Assembly (NCBI GenBank): GCA_018883545.1
Contig: JAHLEH010000006.1
Location: 62,001 to 126,000 of the forward strand
Source of the DNA: Marixanthotalea marina
Lineage (GTDB): Bacteria; Bacteroidota; Bacteroidia; Flavobacteriales; Flavobacteriaceae
Length of the DNA: 64,000 nt
Direction of reading: 5' to 3'
Part shown: one piece after another, positions 18,375 to 27,161 of the stretch
How the letters are laid out: each line of letters begins with the position of its first letter
Position numbering within the stretch: the stretch's first letter is position 1
The notes under the pieces: generated by a model
Seen by the model: the letters and a program-made list of their open reading frames with translations, nothing else
Databases searched by the model: none
Told to the model about the DNA's origin: nothing
Program-made: the position numbers and the translations under genes

Positions 18375-18739
18375 TGAAACACATTTTACTTGTATTTTTA
18401 GGCGGTGGTTTTGGCAGTGTTTTACGCTACATTATAGGAAAATATTTAAACAGCCCTGAAAACGGTATTCCTTATGGCACCTTTACAGCTAACATTCTAG
18501 GGAGTTTACTTATTGGCATTATTTTAGGGTTGGCCGCCAAAAATGATTCTCTTACACAAAGCCAAACATTATTACTCGCTACTGGTTTTTGTGGTGGCTT
18601 CACTACCTTCTCTACCTTTGCTTATGAGAACCATGTGTTCTTAAAATCTGGTGACTTTACCAGTTTTGCGCTATATACAATTGCGAGTTTTATCGTGGGG
18701 TTTTTAGCCGTGTTTTTTGGAATGTTTTTGGTTAAGTAA
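18374..18739 (+). CDS. crcB: Fluoride channel CrcB/FluC
   Basis: 121-residue four-helix inner-membrane protein that exports fluoride passively as a dual-topology dimer. Family motifs are all present: GGGFGSVLRYIIG at the start, GTFTANILGSLLIG in TM2 with the polar-track Asn, and GFCGGFTTFSTFAYE with the TM3 break and the paired Phe/Ser-Thr track. Overlaps the preceding SRPBCC gene by one base. There is no room for a fluoride riboswitch directly before it. Confidence 0.95.
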   Translation: MKHILLVFLGGGFGSVLRYIIGKYLNSPENGIPYGTFTANILGSLLIGIILGLAAKNDSLTQSQTLLLATGFCGGFTTFSTFAYENHVFLKSGDFTSFALYTIASFIVGFLAVFFGMFLVK

Positions 18740-18880
18740 CGGATACCTTTTAAACTACAACAAGGGTTCTATAAACTATTACGTTATTCCTCAAGACTCA
18801 AAATTTCTAATATTTTTAACACAAAAAGCTATTTTATTTCCTTAAATTAATAGCTGTTTACCAACCAATTAGAACATATC

Positions 18881-18923
18881 ACAAAAGGGCAGAGGCATCA
18901 TTTTGATGCTTGCCAACTTTTGT
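18881..18923. terminator. Long imperfect hairpin after crcB
   Basis: Three nested stems: ACAAAAG / CTTTTGT, GGCA / TGCC and GCATCA / TGATGC, with a small bulge and TTT loop, followed by a T-rich stretch. It lies 142 bases after crcB and just before hsp20, so it may end the crcB transcript or be a 5' structure of the hsp20 mRNA. The 234-bp spacer contains nothing else I can support. Confidence 0.5.
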
Positions 18924-18973
18924 TTCATAATTTCTTTTTAAACAATTTAAACTGTAGATTAAAACAAAACATT

Positions 18974-19369
18974 ATGAACTCAGAAACAAAATTCAAAAAA
19001 AAATTGGTTGATCACTCTCGTTATGGTGGCAGCAGGTATTTTGATAAAATCCATGACCTAGATTTAAGTGAAAAAACAAATAAATCTCCTGTTAAAATTA
19101 CTGAAACAGATAAGTCTTACCATTTCGAATTGGAAAAACACGGGTATATAAAAGAGGATTTCAATTTTTATATCAGTAAGGATATATTAGTGGTAACTTC
19201 AGAAAAAAGAAAAAAGAATCCCAATAAAGCATCCTCACATTCTTATTGCTATCCTTCTGCTTACTTTAAAAGAAGATTCAATTTACCCGAAAATGTCGTT
19301 AGAGATAAAATTTTAGTCGATTACGAAGATGGCATTTTAAGCTTTGATTTACTAAAATCTAAAAAATAA
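18974..19369 (+). CDS. Hsp20/alpha-crystallin small heat-shock protein
   Basis: 131 residues from ATG 18974 (an upstream ATG at 18920 would add 18 residues within the hairpin region and is less likely). The alpha-crystallin domain covers about 40-131: YHFELEKHGYIKEDFNFYISKDILVVTSEKR and the end YFKRRFNLPENVVRDKILVDYEDGILSFDLLKSKK, matching the A-x-x-x-n-G-v-L type signature as DGILSFDL. The usual C-terminal IxI tail is not present. Prevents aggregation of unfolded proteins without ATP. Confidence 0.88.
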   Translation: MNSETKFKKKLVDHSRYGGSRYFDKIHDLDLSEKTNKSPVKITETDKSYHFELEKHGYIKEDFNFYISKDILVVTSEKRKKNPNKASSHSYCYPSAYFKRRFNLPENVVRDKILVDYEDGILSFDLLKSKK

Positions 19370-19375
19370 GCACAA

Positions 19376-19981
19376 TCAATGCCCTTCAAATGCTTTCACT
19401 CCTGCCTCTACCCTCGTTTTTAAATAATTTACACGGGGCACGATAGGACAAGAATACGCTTCATTATAAGCGCAAAAGGGGTTGTATGCCGTATTAAAAT
19501 CTAATTCTAAAGTATGACCATCGGGTATGCGCAAATCAATATAACGTCCACCGCCATAAGTTTCCGTACCGTTGGTTTCATCTAAAAAAGGTAAAAACAA
19601 ATAATCTTCCATCCCTTCTTCCTGCATCGTATCTGCACCTTGGTATATATTTAATTGATATGGAATTCCCTTCAACTCAAAGTGCAACACGCCAAAAATT
19701 CGTTCTTTGCTCACCCTACTGGTTGTAGTTTTCATATTAAACCATTCTGAATTTGGCGTACGCTCCAAATGAGCCTTTACAACATATGTAGAATCGAACT
19801 TAAAAAAATCCAAGCCTTCAAACGTTTTAAGATCTTTTTTCTTTAAAGGGGATTTAGAAGCATCCTTAAATTCGGCATTCAACTCACGTTGAAAAGCCGT
19901 TTCTCCCTTTAAAGGTTTCTTTCCTGGCCCACAACTGATTAAAAAACAGAAAGCTATTAATGCACTAAAAATTAATTTCAT
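19376..19981 (-). CDS. DUF1684 lipoprotein
   Basis: 201 residues with a lipobox LISCG (Cys17) and a DUF1684 domain: FQRELNAEFKDASKSPL near the start, then YGGGRYIDLRIPDG, LDFNTAYNPFCAYNEAYSCPIVPRVNYLKTRVEAGVK, the most recognisable family block. Function is unknown. Converges on hsp20 with a 6-bp gap. Confidence 0.88.
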   Translation of the reverse strand: MKLIFSALIAFCFLISCGPGKKPLKGETAFQRELNAEFKDASKSPLKKKDLKTFEGLDFFKFDSTYVVKAHLERTPNSEWFNMKTTTSRVSKERIFGVLHFELKGIPYQLNIYQGADTMQEEGMEDYLFLPFLDETNGTETYGGGRYIDLRIPDGHTLELDFNTAYNPFCAYNEAYSCPIVPRVNYLKTRVEAGVKAFEGH

Positions 19982-20160
19982 TCAAAAAAATTTATTTCAA
20001 AAATACAACTTAAGAATATTTTGACTAGTTTTGAACAAACAAAAAAACAATCATGCGTCATAACGTCACAATTTGTATGAAGAAATCAACCTCTTTAAAA
20101 GGAAAGGGTTGGGCTCAACATATATTGTGGTGATATGAATTAATATAATATTACAATATT

Positions 20161-20195
20161 TTAAAAGTCCGACTTCACAGTCGGACTTTTTGTTT
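20161..20195 (+). terminator. Strong hairpin in the spacer before the MFS gene
   Basis: Near-perfect 12-bp stem AAAAGTCCGACT / AGTCGGACTTTT (20163-20174, 20179-20190), loop TCAC, then T. It lies between a divergent gene pair and has no obvious transcript to end: the spacer 19982-20240 carries only a 26-codon frame at 20053. An sRNA or micro-ORF transcript is possible. Confidence 0.7.
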
Positions 20196-20240
20196 TTACA
20201 CCTGTAAGGAATACGAAAAACCAATACTAATTAAAACGAA

Positions 20241-21446
20241 ATGAAAACACTATTAGGTAACTATTTAAACACATTTAAAGGCCTTTCTAGGGAAGTATGG
20301 TGGCTTGCACTTATAACGCTTATTAACAGAGCAGGTACCATGGTGATTCCATTTCTATCATTATACCTAAAAGAAGATTTACACTTTACTGTTAGCAATG
20401 TTGGTTGGATTATGAGCGCCTTTGGCTTCGGTTCTGTAGCCGGTTCTTGGCTGGGCGGCAAACTTACAGATAAGATTGGCTACTATAAAGTAATGGTTGG
20501 TAGCTTATTTTTTAGCGGACTTCTATTTATGTCATTGCAATTGGCCAATACATTTGCAACCGTTTGTTTGGGCATTTTTGTAGTTATGCTTGTAGCCGAT
20601 GCTTTTAGACCCGCCATTTTTGTAGCTCTTAATGCCTACAGCAAACCAAAAAACAGAATTAGGTCGTTAACCTTGATTAGACTTGCTATTAACTTAGGGT
20701 TTTCGGCGGGACCAGCTGTTGGTGGACTAATCATTACAGGACTTAGCTACAGTGGATTGTTCTGGGTAGATGGCTTGACTTGTATATTAGCCGCTATATT
20801 GATGGTTCAAGTATTGAATCCTAAAAAAGTCAAGGTTTTGGATACAGTTATTAACGAAAATCCAACATCGGCTTATAAGGATAAGGCTTTCATTATTTTC
20901 TTAGTAGCCATGGCACTATTTGGCATTGTGTTTCTACAATACTTTTCAACCATTCCCATTTATTATAAAGACGCCCACAGACTTAGTGAATTTGAAATAG
21001 GTCTTTTATTAGGCGCCAATGGTTTTCTAATTTTTATCTTTGAAATGCCACTGATAAAATGGCTGGAAAATACGCAGTACAGTAAATTAGGTCTCATGTT
21101 TACCGGTGCATTGTTGACTGGATTGAGTTTACTTGTCCTTAACTTAACCCATTGGACAGGTATTTTAATAATTGGTATGTTGTTTATGACTTTTGGAGAA
21201 ATGATAGCATTCCCTTTTTCGAATGCTTTTGCTGCCGAAAGAGCAAAAAACGGAAATCAAGGCGAATATATGGCACTGTATTCCATATCCTTTTCCATAG
21301 CCCATATTTTTGGACATAATGCCGGTTTACAAATGGCCAATTCTATGGGGTTCAATGCCACTTGGTTTATTATGAGTGGTATTGCTTTGATATGTGCCCT
21401 AATATTATTTAGTTTGAACAAAAAATTAATAACACTAAAACATTGA
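20241..21446 (+). CDS. MFS transporter, drug-efflux-like
   Basis: 401 residues, about 12 TM helices. The loop 2-3 signature is GSWLGGKLTDKIGYYKV (about 71-87), the MFS motif A variant GxxxDrxGrr, and the TM5 region has NLGFSAGPAVGGL (motif C, typical of exporters). Hence proton-coupled export of drugs or a small metabolite is likely. Its TGA stop overlaps the TTG start of ypdA, so the two form an operon. Confidence 0.88.
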   Translation: MKTLLGNYLNTFKGLSREVWWLALITLINRAGTMVIPFLSLYLKEDLHFTVSNVGWIMSAFGFGSVAGSWLGGKLTDKIGYYKVMVGSLFFSGLLFMSLQLANTFATVCLGIFVVMLVADAFRPAIFVALNAYSKPKNRIRSLTLIRLAINLGFSAGPAVGGLIITGLSYSGLFWVDGLTCILAAILMVQVLNPKKVKVLDTVINENPTSAYKDKAFIIFLVAMALFGIVFLQYFSTIPIYYKDAHRLSEFEIGLLLGANGFLIFIFEMPLIKWLENTQYSKLGLMFTGALLTGLSLLVLNLTHWTGILIIGMLFMTFGEMIAFPFSNAFAAERAKNGNQGEYMALYSISFSIAHIFGHNAGLQMANSMGFNATWFIMSGIALICALILFSLNKKLITLKH

Positions 21447-22417
21447 AAATAGAAAAAGACGTTATTATAGTAGGAGGCGGACCGATTGGGATTGCCTGTG
21501 CGCTAGAATGCAAAAAAAGAAACTGGAATTATGTGGTTATTGAAAAGGGAGCTATTGCTAACTCCCTTTTTAATTATCCAAAGAACATGACCTTTTTCTC
21601 CACTTCAGAAAAACTGGAAATAGACGAAATTCCATTTATAAGCAAAAACCCGAAGCCCAACCGTGATGAAGCTTTGGAATATTACCGACGCGTGGCCACA
21701 GCCAATAAACTGAACATAAACCTGTACGAATTGGTACGATCTATTAAAAAGGAAAACAACCAATTTTCTGTTTCAACCAATAAACATAATTACACAGCAC
21801 ATTATGTTATTATTTCAACAGGATTTTACGACATACCAAACTTGATGAAGGTGCCTGGTGAAGATTTGCCCAAAGTAACCCATTACTATAAGGAAGCGCA
21901 CAACTATGCCTTACAAAATGTAGTTGTGGTTGGCGCCAGTAATTCTGCAGTCGATGCCGCTTTGGAAATTTACCGAAAAGGCGGCCATGTTACCATGGTT
22001 GTTAGAGGCAATGCCATTGGCGAACGCGTAAAATATTGGGTACGACCCGATATTGTAAACCGCATTGAAGAAGGTAGCATCAAGGCTTATTTTAATGCTG
22101 AAGTTGAAAAAATAGAAGAAGAAACCATCAGCATAAAAACTCCAGATGGTAACGTAACCATAGATAATGACTACGTAGTAGCACTGACCGGCTATTTGCC
22201 AAATTTCGAAATTCTAAAAGCGAGTGGCATAACACTGTCTGATGATGGCAGACAAATACCAAGCTACAATCCTGAAACTATGGAATCGAATGTAGAAAAT
22301 CTTTATTTGGCTGGTGTTATTTGTGGTGGCAAGGAAACCCACAAATGGTTTATAGAAAATTCTAGGATTCACGCCAAATTAATCGCAGCCAATATAGAAA
22401 GTAAAATTAAGGAATAG
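21443..22417 (+). CDS. ypdA: YpdA-family bacillithiol-disulfide-reductase-like flavoprotein
   Basis: 324 residues with two Rossmann folds: FAD site VGGGPIGIACALE (about 10-22) and NADPH site VVGASNSAVDAALEI (about 149-163), and a C-terminal FAD motif NLYLAGVICGG. The segment NYPKNMTFFSTSEKLEI marks the YpdA group, which in firmicutes reduces bacillithiol disulfide. There is no CxxC pair, which separates it from thioredoxin reductase. The start is a TTG overlapping the MFS stop (TTGA). The 3' end overlaps the convergent lrp gene by 11 bp. Bacillithiol use by this organism is inferred, not shown here. Confidence 0.88.
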   Translation: MKIEKDVIIVGGGPIGIACALECKKRNWNYVVIEKGAIANSLFNYPKNMTFFSTSEKLEIDEIPFISKNPKPNRDEALEYYRRVATANKLNINLYELVRSIKKENNQFSVSTNKHNYTAHYVIISTGFYDIPNLMKVPGEDLPKVTHYYKEAHNYALQNVVVVGASNSAVDAALEIYRKGGHVTMVVRGNAIGERVKYWVRPDIVNRIEEGSIKAYFNAEVEKIEEETISIKTPDGNVTIDNDYVVALTGYLPNFEILKASGITLSDDGRQIPSYNPETMESNVENLYLAGVICGGKETHKWFIENSRIHAKLIAANIESKIKE

Positions 22418-22850
22418 GTTTCAGTTCCTTTTGTTTAACTACATGCGATAGTACAATTTGGGTTTTGGTTTCACCATAAATGATCAGTTGGTCAATAAAT
22501 TGCTCCAGGTGCTTTTGGTTTTTTAAAACCACTTCCATCACAAAATTTTCATCCCCCGTAATGCGGTAGCAATTTACAATTTCATCATAGGTCTTTACTT
22601 TGTCCATAAACGGTTTTAGTTTGCCCATAAAAGCACGCATTGTAATAATGGCTTTGAGCTGATAACCTATATCAAAAGGAGATACCAACGTTTTATAACC
22701 TTGAATAACCCCAAGGTCTTCCATCTTTTTTATGCGCTCTGAAACTGCAGGCGATGTAACCCCAACTTGCCTACCAATTTCTGCATTAGATTGTCTGGCA
22801 TTTTGCTGTAGGCACTTCAAAATCTTCCAGTTAAGGTTATCAATTTCCAC
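22407..22850 (-). CDS. Lrp/AsnC-family transcriptional regulator
   Basis: 147 residues: winged helix-turn-helix (1-60; NWKILKCLQQNARQSNAEIGRQVGVTSPAVSERIKKME) and a RAM/AsnC ligand-binding domain (65-147) with the GDENFVMEVV glycine-rich motif. Such proteins form octamers and respond to amino acids. Its 3' end overlaps ypdA by 11 bp tail to tail. Targets unknown. Confidence 0.92.
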   Translation of the reverse strand: MEIDNLNWKILKCLQQNARQSNAEIGRQVGVTSPAVSERIKKMEDLGVIQGYKTLVSPFDIGYQLKAIITMRAFMGKLKPFMDKVKTYDEIVNCYRITGDENFVMEVVLKNQKHLEQFIDQLIIYGETKTQIVLSHVVKQKELKPIP

Positions 22851-22969
22851 CTGATAAAGAATTTTAACATTAAAAAATTAAATATTAAACCAAATATACG
22901 ATTTTACTTTAAATTCTAAAGTAGATTATGCGCATTAGTGAGTAATTTTGAGTAAAATTGCTTAAGAGA

Positions 22970-23365
22970 ATGTTATCAAATACACCTACACATTTGTACG
23001 ACTTGCCTATTTACAAGAAGGCAATGGAAATTTTTGCTTTATCGCAAAACATTTCTGTGTATTTAAATCACGATTTGTCTAGTTTAAAAGAAGATGGTTC
23101 TGAAGATACGAACATCTATTTTTCTGGAGATATTGTGCAACAATCGGTTTCTTTAGCTCCAGAAATTGTAAACGCAGAATTAGAGCGTTATTCTGATAGA
23201 AAACACAAGCATATTGCTTCTTTAAAGCGTCTTACCAATTTGCTTTATAGAAACTCATACAGATTAGAGAAGTCTCACAGCAATGGCAAAGATTTCTTGC
23301 CCATTCTTCGTTCAGAATTGAGAAAGTTTAAAAAACTGCAACGCAGCTGGATGCTTAGCTTATAA
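22970..23365 (+). CDS. Helical protein of unknown function
   Basis: 131 residues from ATG 22970 (a TTG at 22958 is in frame but less likely). Predicted all-helical with a central loop; the segment THLYDLPIYKKAMEIFALSQNISVYL followed by a long LxxL-type helix pattern resembles four-helix-bundle proteins of the 23S rRNA intervening-sequence/avd-like type, but I am not sure. No operon partner; followed by a terminator. Confidence 0.65.
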   Translation: MLSNTPTHLYDLPIYKKAMEIFALSQNISVYLNHDLSSLKEDGSEDTNIYFSGDIVQQSVSLAPEIVNAELERYSDRKHKHIASLKRLTNLLYRNSYRLEKSHSNGKDFLPILRSELRKFKKLQRSWMLSL

Positions 23366-23390
23366 GGTAATTATTTTAAGTAAAACATAA

Positions 23391-23420
23391 AAAACGCACA
23401 CCAATTGGTATGCGTTTTCG
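23391..23420. terminator. Terminator
   Basis: AAAACGCA (23391-23398) pairs with TGCGTTTT (23411-23418); the centre CCAATTGG is itself palindromic. It ends the helical-protein gene; the remaining spacer to 23599 shows nothing else. Confidence 0.7.
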
Positions 23421-23599
23421 TTTATAATTTCCCTTACGTAATTTACAAAACACTTCTTGATAATAGATAGCAATTTACATCGTAACAAAAAAGTATTACC
23501 GTAAGAAAACATAAAAGTATTTTAATTGGAATTCATTTAGGAATGAAAATGAAATAGGGGTTGACATATGTCAATCTTTCCCTCTTATTTGATAAAGGA

Positions 23600-24184
23600 C
23601 TATTGTTGCTTGATTCTAGACAACGTTTCTGGACGCATATTTAAAAGCGAGGCCAAATATTTGTTGGGCAATCGTTTAACGATTTCAGGATTCACAAAGT
23701 CCAGATAATATTTGTATCTGTCCTTGGCTGTTGGAATTCTCGCCATAAAAGCCCTATACTCCGCATGCAAATAGTAATGTTCCATTAAAATCCTATTAAG
23801 TTGGGCCATTTCCTTAAAATTCTCTAAAGCAAAATGCATGTCGGCATGACTGAAACTTTCCGTATAGGTATCTTCCAAACATTGTATATTTTCCAACGCT
23901 GGTTGCTTTTTAAAATAACCGGATATTGAAGTTACCATTTCGTTATCTACACTTACCCACGTTGTTATTTCTTTCCCTTTGTGATTAAAAAAACCTCTTA
24001 CCAAGCCTTTTCTAATAATATGTATTCTATCACAAAATTCGCCGTTTTTAACAATGTAATCTCCTTTTTTGAATTGTGAAACCACCAACACATTCGCCAA
24101 ATACTTATTAAGTGGTTTAGATAACGGGTAAATGGAGTTCAATAAAAGAATACTAAATAGATGATTGTATTTAGTTGCTGGCAT
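23600..24184 (-). CDS. Crp/Fnr-type cyclic-nucleotide-domain regulator
   Basis: 194 residues: a cNMP-binding-like beta roll (about 20-120, KGDYIVKNGEFCDRIHIIRKGLVRGFF) and a C-terminal helix-turn-helix (about 155-194, LPNKYLASLLNMRPETLSRIKQQ). The beta-roll lacks the arginine phosphate-binding cassette of true CRP, so cAMP binding is doubtful. This subgroup is abundant in Bacteroidota. No neighbour suggests its targets. Confidence 0.88.
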   Translation of the reverse strand: MPATKYNHLFSILLLNSIYPLSKPLNKYLANVLVVSQFKKGDYIVKNGEFCDRIHIIRKGLVRGFFNHKGKEITTWVSVDNEMVTSISGYFKKQPALENIQCLEDTYTESFSHADMHFALENFKEMAQLNRILMEHYYLHAEYRAFMARIPTAKDRYKYYLDFVNPEIVKRLPNKYLASLLNMRPETLSRIKQQ

Positions 24185-24261
24185 AAGTTGTAATTAAAGC
24201 CTCTAAAATATATAATTTCATATAATTTAGGTAATTTTACGGCTTTCAATCATAGAGTAAG

Positions 24262-25116
24262 ATGAATAAAATTACCATTTTAATCCATTGTAAAGACCGA
24301 AGAAATATCATTGCTTCTATTACCAACTTCATTTCAGAAAAAAAAGGCAATATTGTGTATTTGGACCAACATGTAGATAGACAGCAGAATATATTCTTTA
24401 TGCGTTTGGAAAGCGAATTTGAACACGATGATTTTTCTACCGAATTATTTAAAGATTCTTTTCAGGAAAACCTGGCCAATAAATTCAATATGAAATGGCG
24501 TATTTATTCATCGGAAACAAAACCTAAGATGGCACTTTTTGTTTCAAAATATGACCATTGTTTATACGATTTATTGGGGCGCTACAATTCTGGAGAGCTT
24601 AATTTGGAAATTCCATTTATTATAAGTAACCATAAAGATTTAAAACCCATTGCGGATAGTTTCAATATTCCGTTTTTTCATATTCCGGTAACAAAGGATT
24701 CTAAAACTGAAGCCGAAAACAAACAATTGGAGTTATTGGAAAAGTACAATGTAGATTTTATAGTCTTGGCGCGTTATATGCAAATTGTATCGGGAAAACT
24801 TATCGATAAATACCCCAATAAAATAATTAACATTCATCACTCTTTTTTACCAGCTTTTGTTGGAGCTAAACCTTATCATTCTGCTTATAAAAGAGGAGTT
24901 AAAATTATAGGAGCTACCAGCCATTACGTTACCGAAGAACTTGATGCAGGCCCCATTATAGAACAGGATGTAGCTAGTGTTACACATACTTATACTATTG
25001 ACGATTTGATTGCTAAAGGAAGGGATTTAGAAAAGATTGTTTTGGCAAATGCCGTAAAGCTGCACGCCAGTAGAAAAGTGATGGTTTACAATAATAAAAC
25101 TGTTATTTTTTCTTAA
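24262..25116 (+). CDS. purU: Formyltetrahydrofolate deformylase
   Basis: 284 residues: N-terminal ACT domain (1-80, ILIHCKDRRNIIASITNFISEKKGNI) and the formyl-transferase catalytic fold (85-284). Catalytic residues are in INIHHSFLPAFVGAKPYHSAY (Asn/His) and HYVTEELDAGPIIEQD (Asp). Hydrolyses 10-formyl-THF to formate and THF, feeding purT-type purine synthesis and balancing one-carbon pools. Converges on an unknown gene with a 2-bp gap. Confidence 0.95.
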   Translation: MNKITILIHCKDRRNIIASITNFISEKKGNIVYLDQHVDRQQNIFFMRLESEFEHDDFSTELFKDSFQENLANKFNMKWRIYSSETKPKMALFVSKYDHCLYDLLGRYNSGELNLEIPFIISNHKDLKPIADSFNIPFFHIPVTKDSKTEAENKQLELLEKYNVDFIVLARYMQIVSGKLIDKYPNKIINIHHSFLPAFVGAKPYHSAYKRGVKIIGATSHYVTEELDAGPIIEQDVASVTHTYTIDDLIAKGRDLEKIVLANAVKLHASRKVMVYNNKTVIFS

Positions 25117-25118
25117 CT

Positions 25119-25694
25119 CTAATTGCTCCTTGCAGTTCTTAGCGTTTCATTTATTAGGTGTTTCAACAGTAACTGATTGGAGGCATCTGAACTTTCTCCT
25201 TGTAAATGAGCCATTTGGGGAATTAAAGACATTATCTTATTATCGAAGTCCATTTCATAAATCTTTTGTCGCCAAAGAGCTAACAATTCATCTATAAGCA
25301 TTGGACTATAGCTATAGTTCATTTTCAATTGATTGAATAAACTTTTTGAATAACTTTTAAACAACAGTGGATTTTTAACCAACTTTTCAAAAAGTTTCAC
25401 TGTTTCACTTTCAATATCTTTATGCGTGTTTAGAGATTTAACATAAAAGTCTTCTGAAATTTCCCCTTTACAAGTTGAAAGCAGCAAAAAAGCATTAACA
25501 ATTAAATCATCATAAACAACTGGAGAATGGTAATAAACATCCAAACCAATGTTTGTATTTATAATCATCAAATCGCCTTCAACCAAATCTTTTAAAAAAG
25601 AATACAACGTTGCAACCTCCCGTGATGAAACAAGAAGTCTTTTTTTTAATCCTTTTCCAGAAATGCTTACAATTTTTAACTGCGAGGTTTCCAT
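25119..25694 (-). CDS. Protein of unknown function
   Basis: 191 residues, soluble, no signal peptide, no motif I recognise. The first third looks beta-rich and the rest helical (long runs of alternating Leu/Ile and Lys/Glu). It has a 2-bp tail-to-tail gap with purU and no co-directional partner. Confidence 0.65.
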   Translation of the reverse strand: METSQLKIVSISGKGLKKRLLVSSREVATLYSFLKDLVEGDLMIINTNIGLDVYYHSPVVYDDLIVNAFLLLSTCKGEISEDFYVKSLNTHKDIESETVKLFEKLVKNPLLFKSYSKSLFNQLKMNYSYSPMLIDELLALWRQKIYEMDFDNKIMSLIPQMAHLQGESSDASNQLLLKHLINETLRTARSN

Positions 25695-25933
25695 TTGTTT
25701 TTAACTAGCTAAAAGTGGCAACTAAAGTTAGATTTGTTAATATTTTTATACGCTTCATTATCTTTCAATTTAAACAATTAATGATTTTTCAATGTCATTC
25801 TTATAAAATTAACAAAAAATCACCTTTAAAAATAAACAAATCAAATCAAAAGTTTTAATATTTAGATAGATGCAGACTATTTACACTCATAAAAAATAGT
25901 TTTGTATTTTTAGAACCACTAAAATCTACCAAC

Positions 25934-26641
25934 ATGAAAAAATCTCTTATTGTACTAATTACTCTTTTCATTTTTAGTTCGTGTGCAGAATTACAACAAG
26001 TAGTAAACCAATTGCCTCAAGGTACCACAGGTATTGGTAATGACGAAATAGCCTCTGGTTTACGACAAGCTTTAAATTTGGGGATTGAAAAACAAGTAAG
26101 CAAACTGACGCAAACCGATGGTTTTTATAAAAATGAGTTGGTAAAAATTTTACTGCCCGAAGAATTGCAAAAAGTAGATAAAGGTCTTAGGGATATTGGT
26201 TTGGGCAACTTGGCCGATGAAGGTTTAAAAGTACTAAACAGAGCCGCCGAAGATGCCGTAAAAGAAGCAACACCCATATTTGTTGATGCCGTAAAAGGCA
26301 TTACGTTTACCGATGCCAAAAACATTTTATTGGGAAGCGACAATGCTGCCACACAATATTTAACCAATAAAACCGAAACCGCGCTATACGATAAGTTTAA
26401 TCCGGTCATAAAAAGCTCTTTTGGTAAAGTAGGTGCCGACCAAATTTGGAATAATTTAATTACACGCTACAACGCTATACCATTTACTTCAAACGTAAAT
26501 CCAGATCTTACCGATTACGTTACCAATGAAGCCCTAAAAGGCGTTTACACTATGATTGCTGTTGAAGAAAAAGAAATTAGAAACAAAGTATCGTCTAGAA
26601 CAACAGATTTGCTAAGAAAGGTTTTTGCTTTACAAGATTAA
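25934..26641 (+). CDS. DUF4197 lipoprotein
   Basis: 235 residues. Lipobox FSSCAEL (Cys18) then a DUF4197 domain with the pattern IASGLRQALNLGIEKQVSKLTQTDGFYKN, ITFTDAKNILLGSDNAATQYLTNKT and GVYTMIAVEEKEIRNKVSSRTTDLLRKVFA. The family is periplasmic or outer-membrane attached and of unknown role. The 239-bp spacer before it has no supported feature. Confidence 0.9.
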   Translation: MKKSLIVLITLFIFSSCAELQQVVNQLPQGTTGIGNDEIASGLRQALNLGIEKQVSKLTQTDGFYKNELVKILLPEELQKVDKGLRDIGLGNLADEGLKVLNRAAEDAVKEATPIFVDAVKGITFTDAKNILLGSDNAATQYLTNKTETALYDKFNPVIKSSFGKVGADQIWNNLITRYNAIPFTSNVNPDLTDYVTNEALKGVYTMIAVEEKEIRNKVSSRTTDLLRKVFALQD

Positions 26642-26721
26642 AATTACCCTCAAACACATTATTTGTTTGTAATTAAAAAATAAATATGTATATTTAATTA
26701 CTTGATTATTCAGTAATTAGA

Positions 26722-26928
26722 ATGAATAGGATTGATTTTATAAAAAGCCGTCAAACCAAACTTAGGAAAAAATACAAGGAACTTGTAGAAGAGGCCTATA
26801 ATCTAAGGCAAGTAGATTCTGCTTTAAGTGATATTACCGAATTTAAAGCAATTAAACTCCTCAATAAATTAAACAGATTAAAATACTTATCTAGAGACTC
26901 ACGCGAAAGATTTACGGGAGTTATTTAA
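26722..26928 (+). CDS. Small basic helical protein
   Basis: 68 residues, Lys/Arg-rich and helical (SRQTKLRKKYKELVEEAYNLRQVDSALSD), no recognised family. Could follow the DUF4197 gene in one transcript (80-bp gap). Confidence 0.55.
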   Translation: MNRIDFIKSRQTKLRKKYKELVEEAYNLRQVDSALSDITEFKAIKLLNKLNRLKYLSRDSRERFTGVI

Positions 26929-27003
26929 ATATTTTTCAATAATTTAACCTTTCCATTACATCCAAAACATAAAAAAAGTCGTACTTTATAAAAAAATAAA
27001 GTT

Positions 27004-27150
27004 ATGAGTCCCCATTTTTGTAAAGTTGGAAAAATCAAACCTAATCTAAACGCATTAATAAGTTTAAAAGAGCTTGAAAACAAAATAGCTTATTTTGTTG
27101 ACGATGCCAGCAAGTTTGATTATTCTGAAGGTTTTGCCAAAAACCTATAA
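27004..27150 (+). CDS. 48-residue ORF of unknown function
   Basis: ATG at 27004 opens 48 codons ending TAA at 27150. The product (MSPHFCKVGKIKP... to FAKNL) is soluble and mixed in charge. It fills the gap between the 68-residue gene and the convergent pyrF. Support is positional only. Confidence 0.35.
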   Translation: MSPHFCKVGKIKPNLNALISLKELENKIAYFVDDASKFDYSEGFAKNL

Positions 27151-27161
27151 AAACTTCAATA

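Noticed and set aside
18360..18380. Possible fluoride riboswitch for crcB
   Set aside because: crcB overlaps the preceding gene by one base, leaving no leader; none is evident before the first gene of the pair either.
20053..20133. 26-codon frame in the MFS upstream spacer
   Set aside because: Too short and without recognisable features; kept only as part of the orphan-terminator observation.
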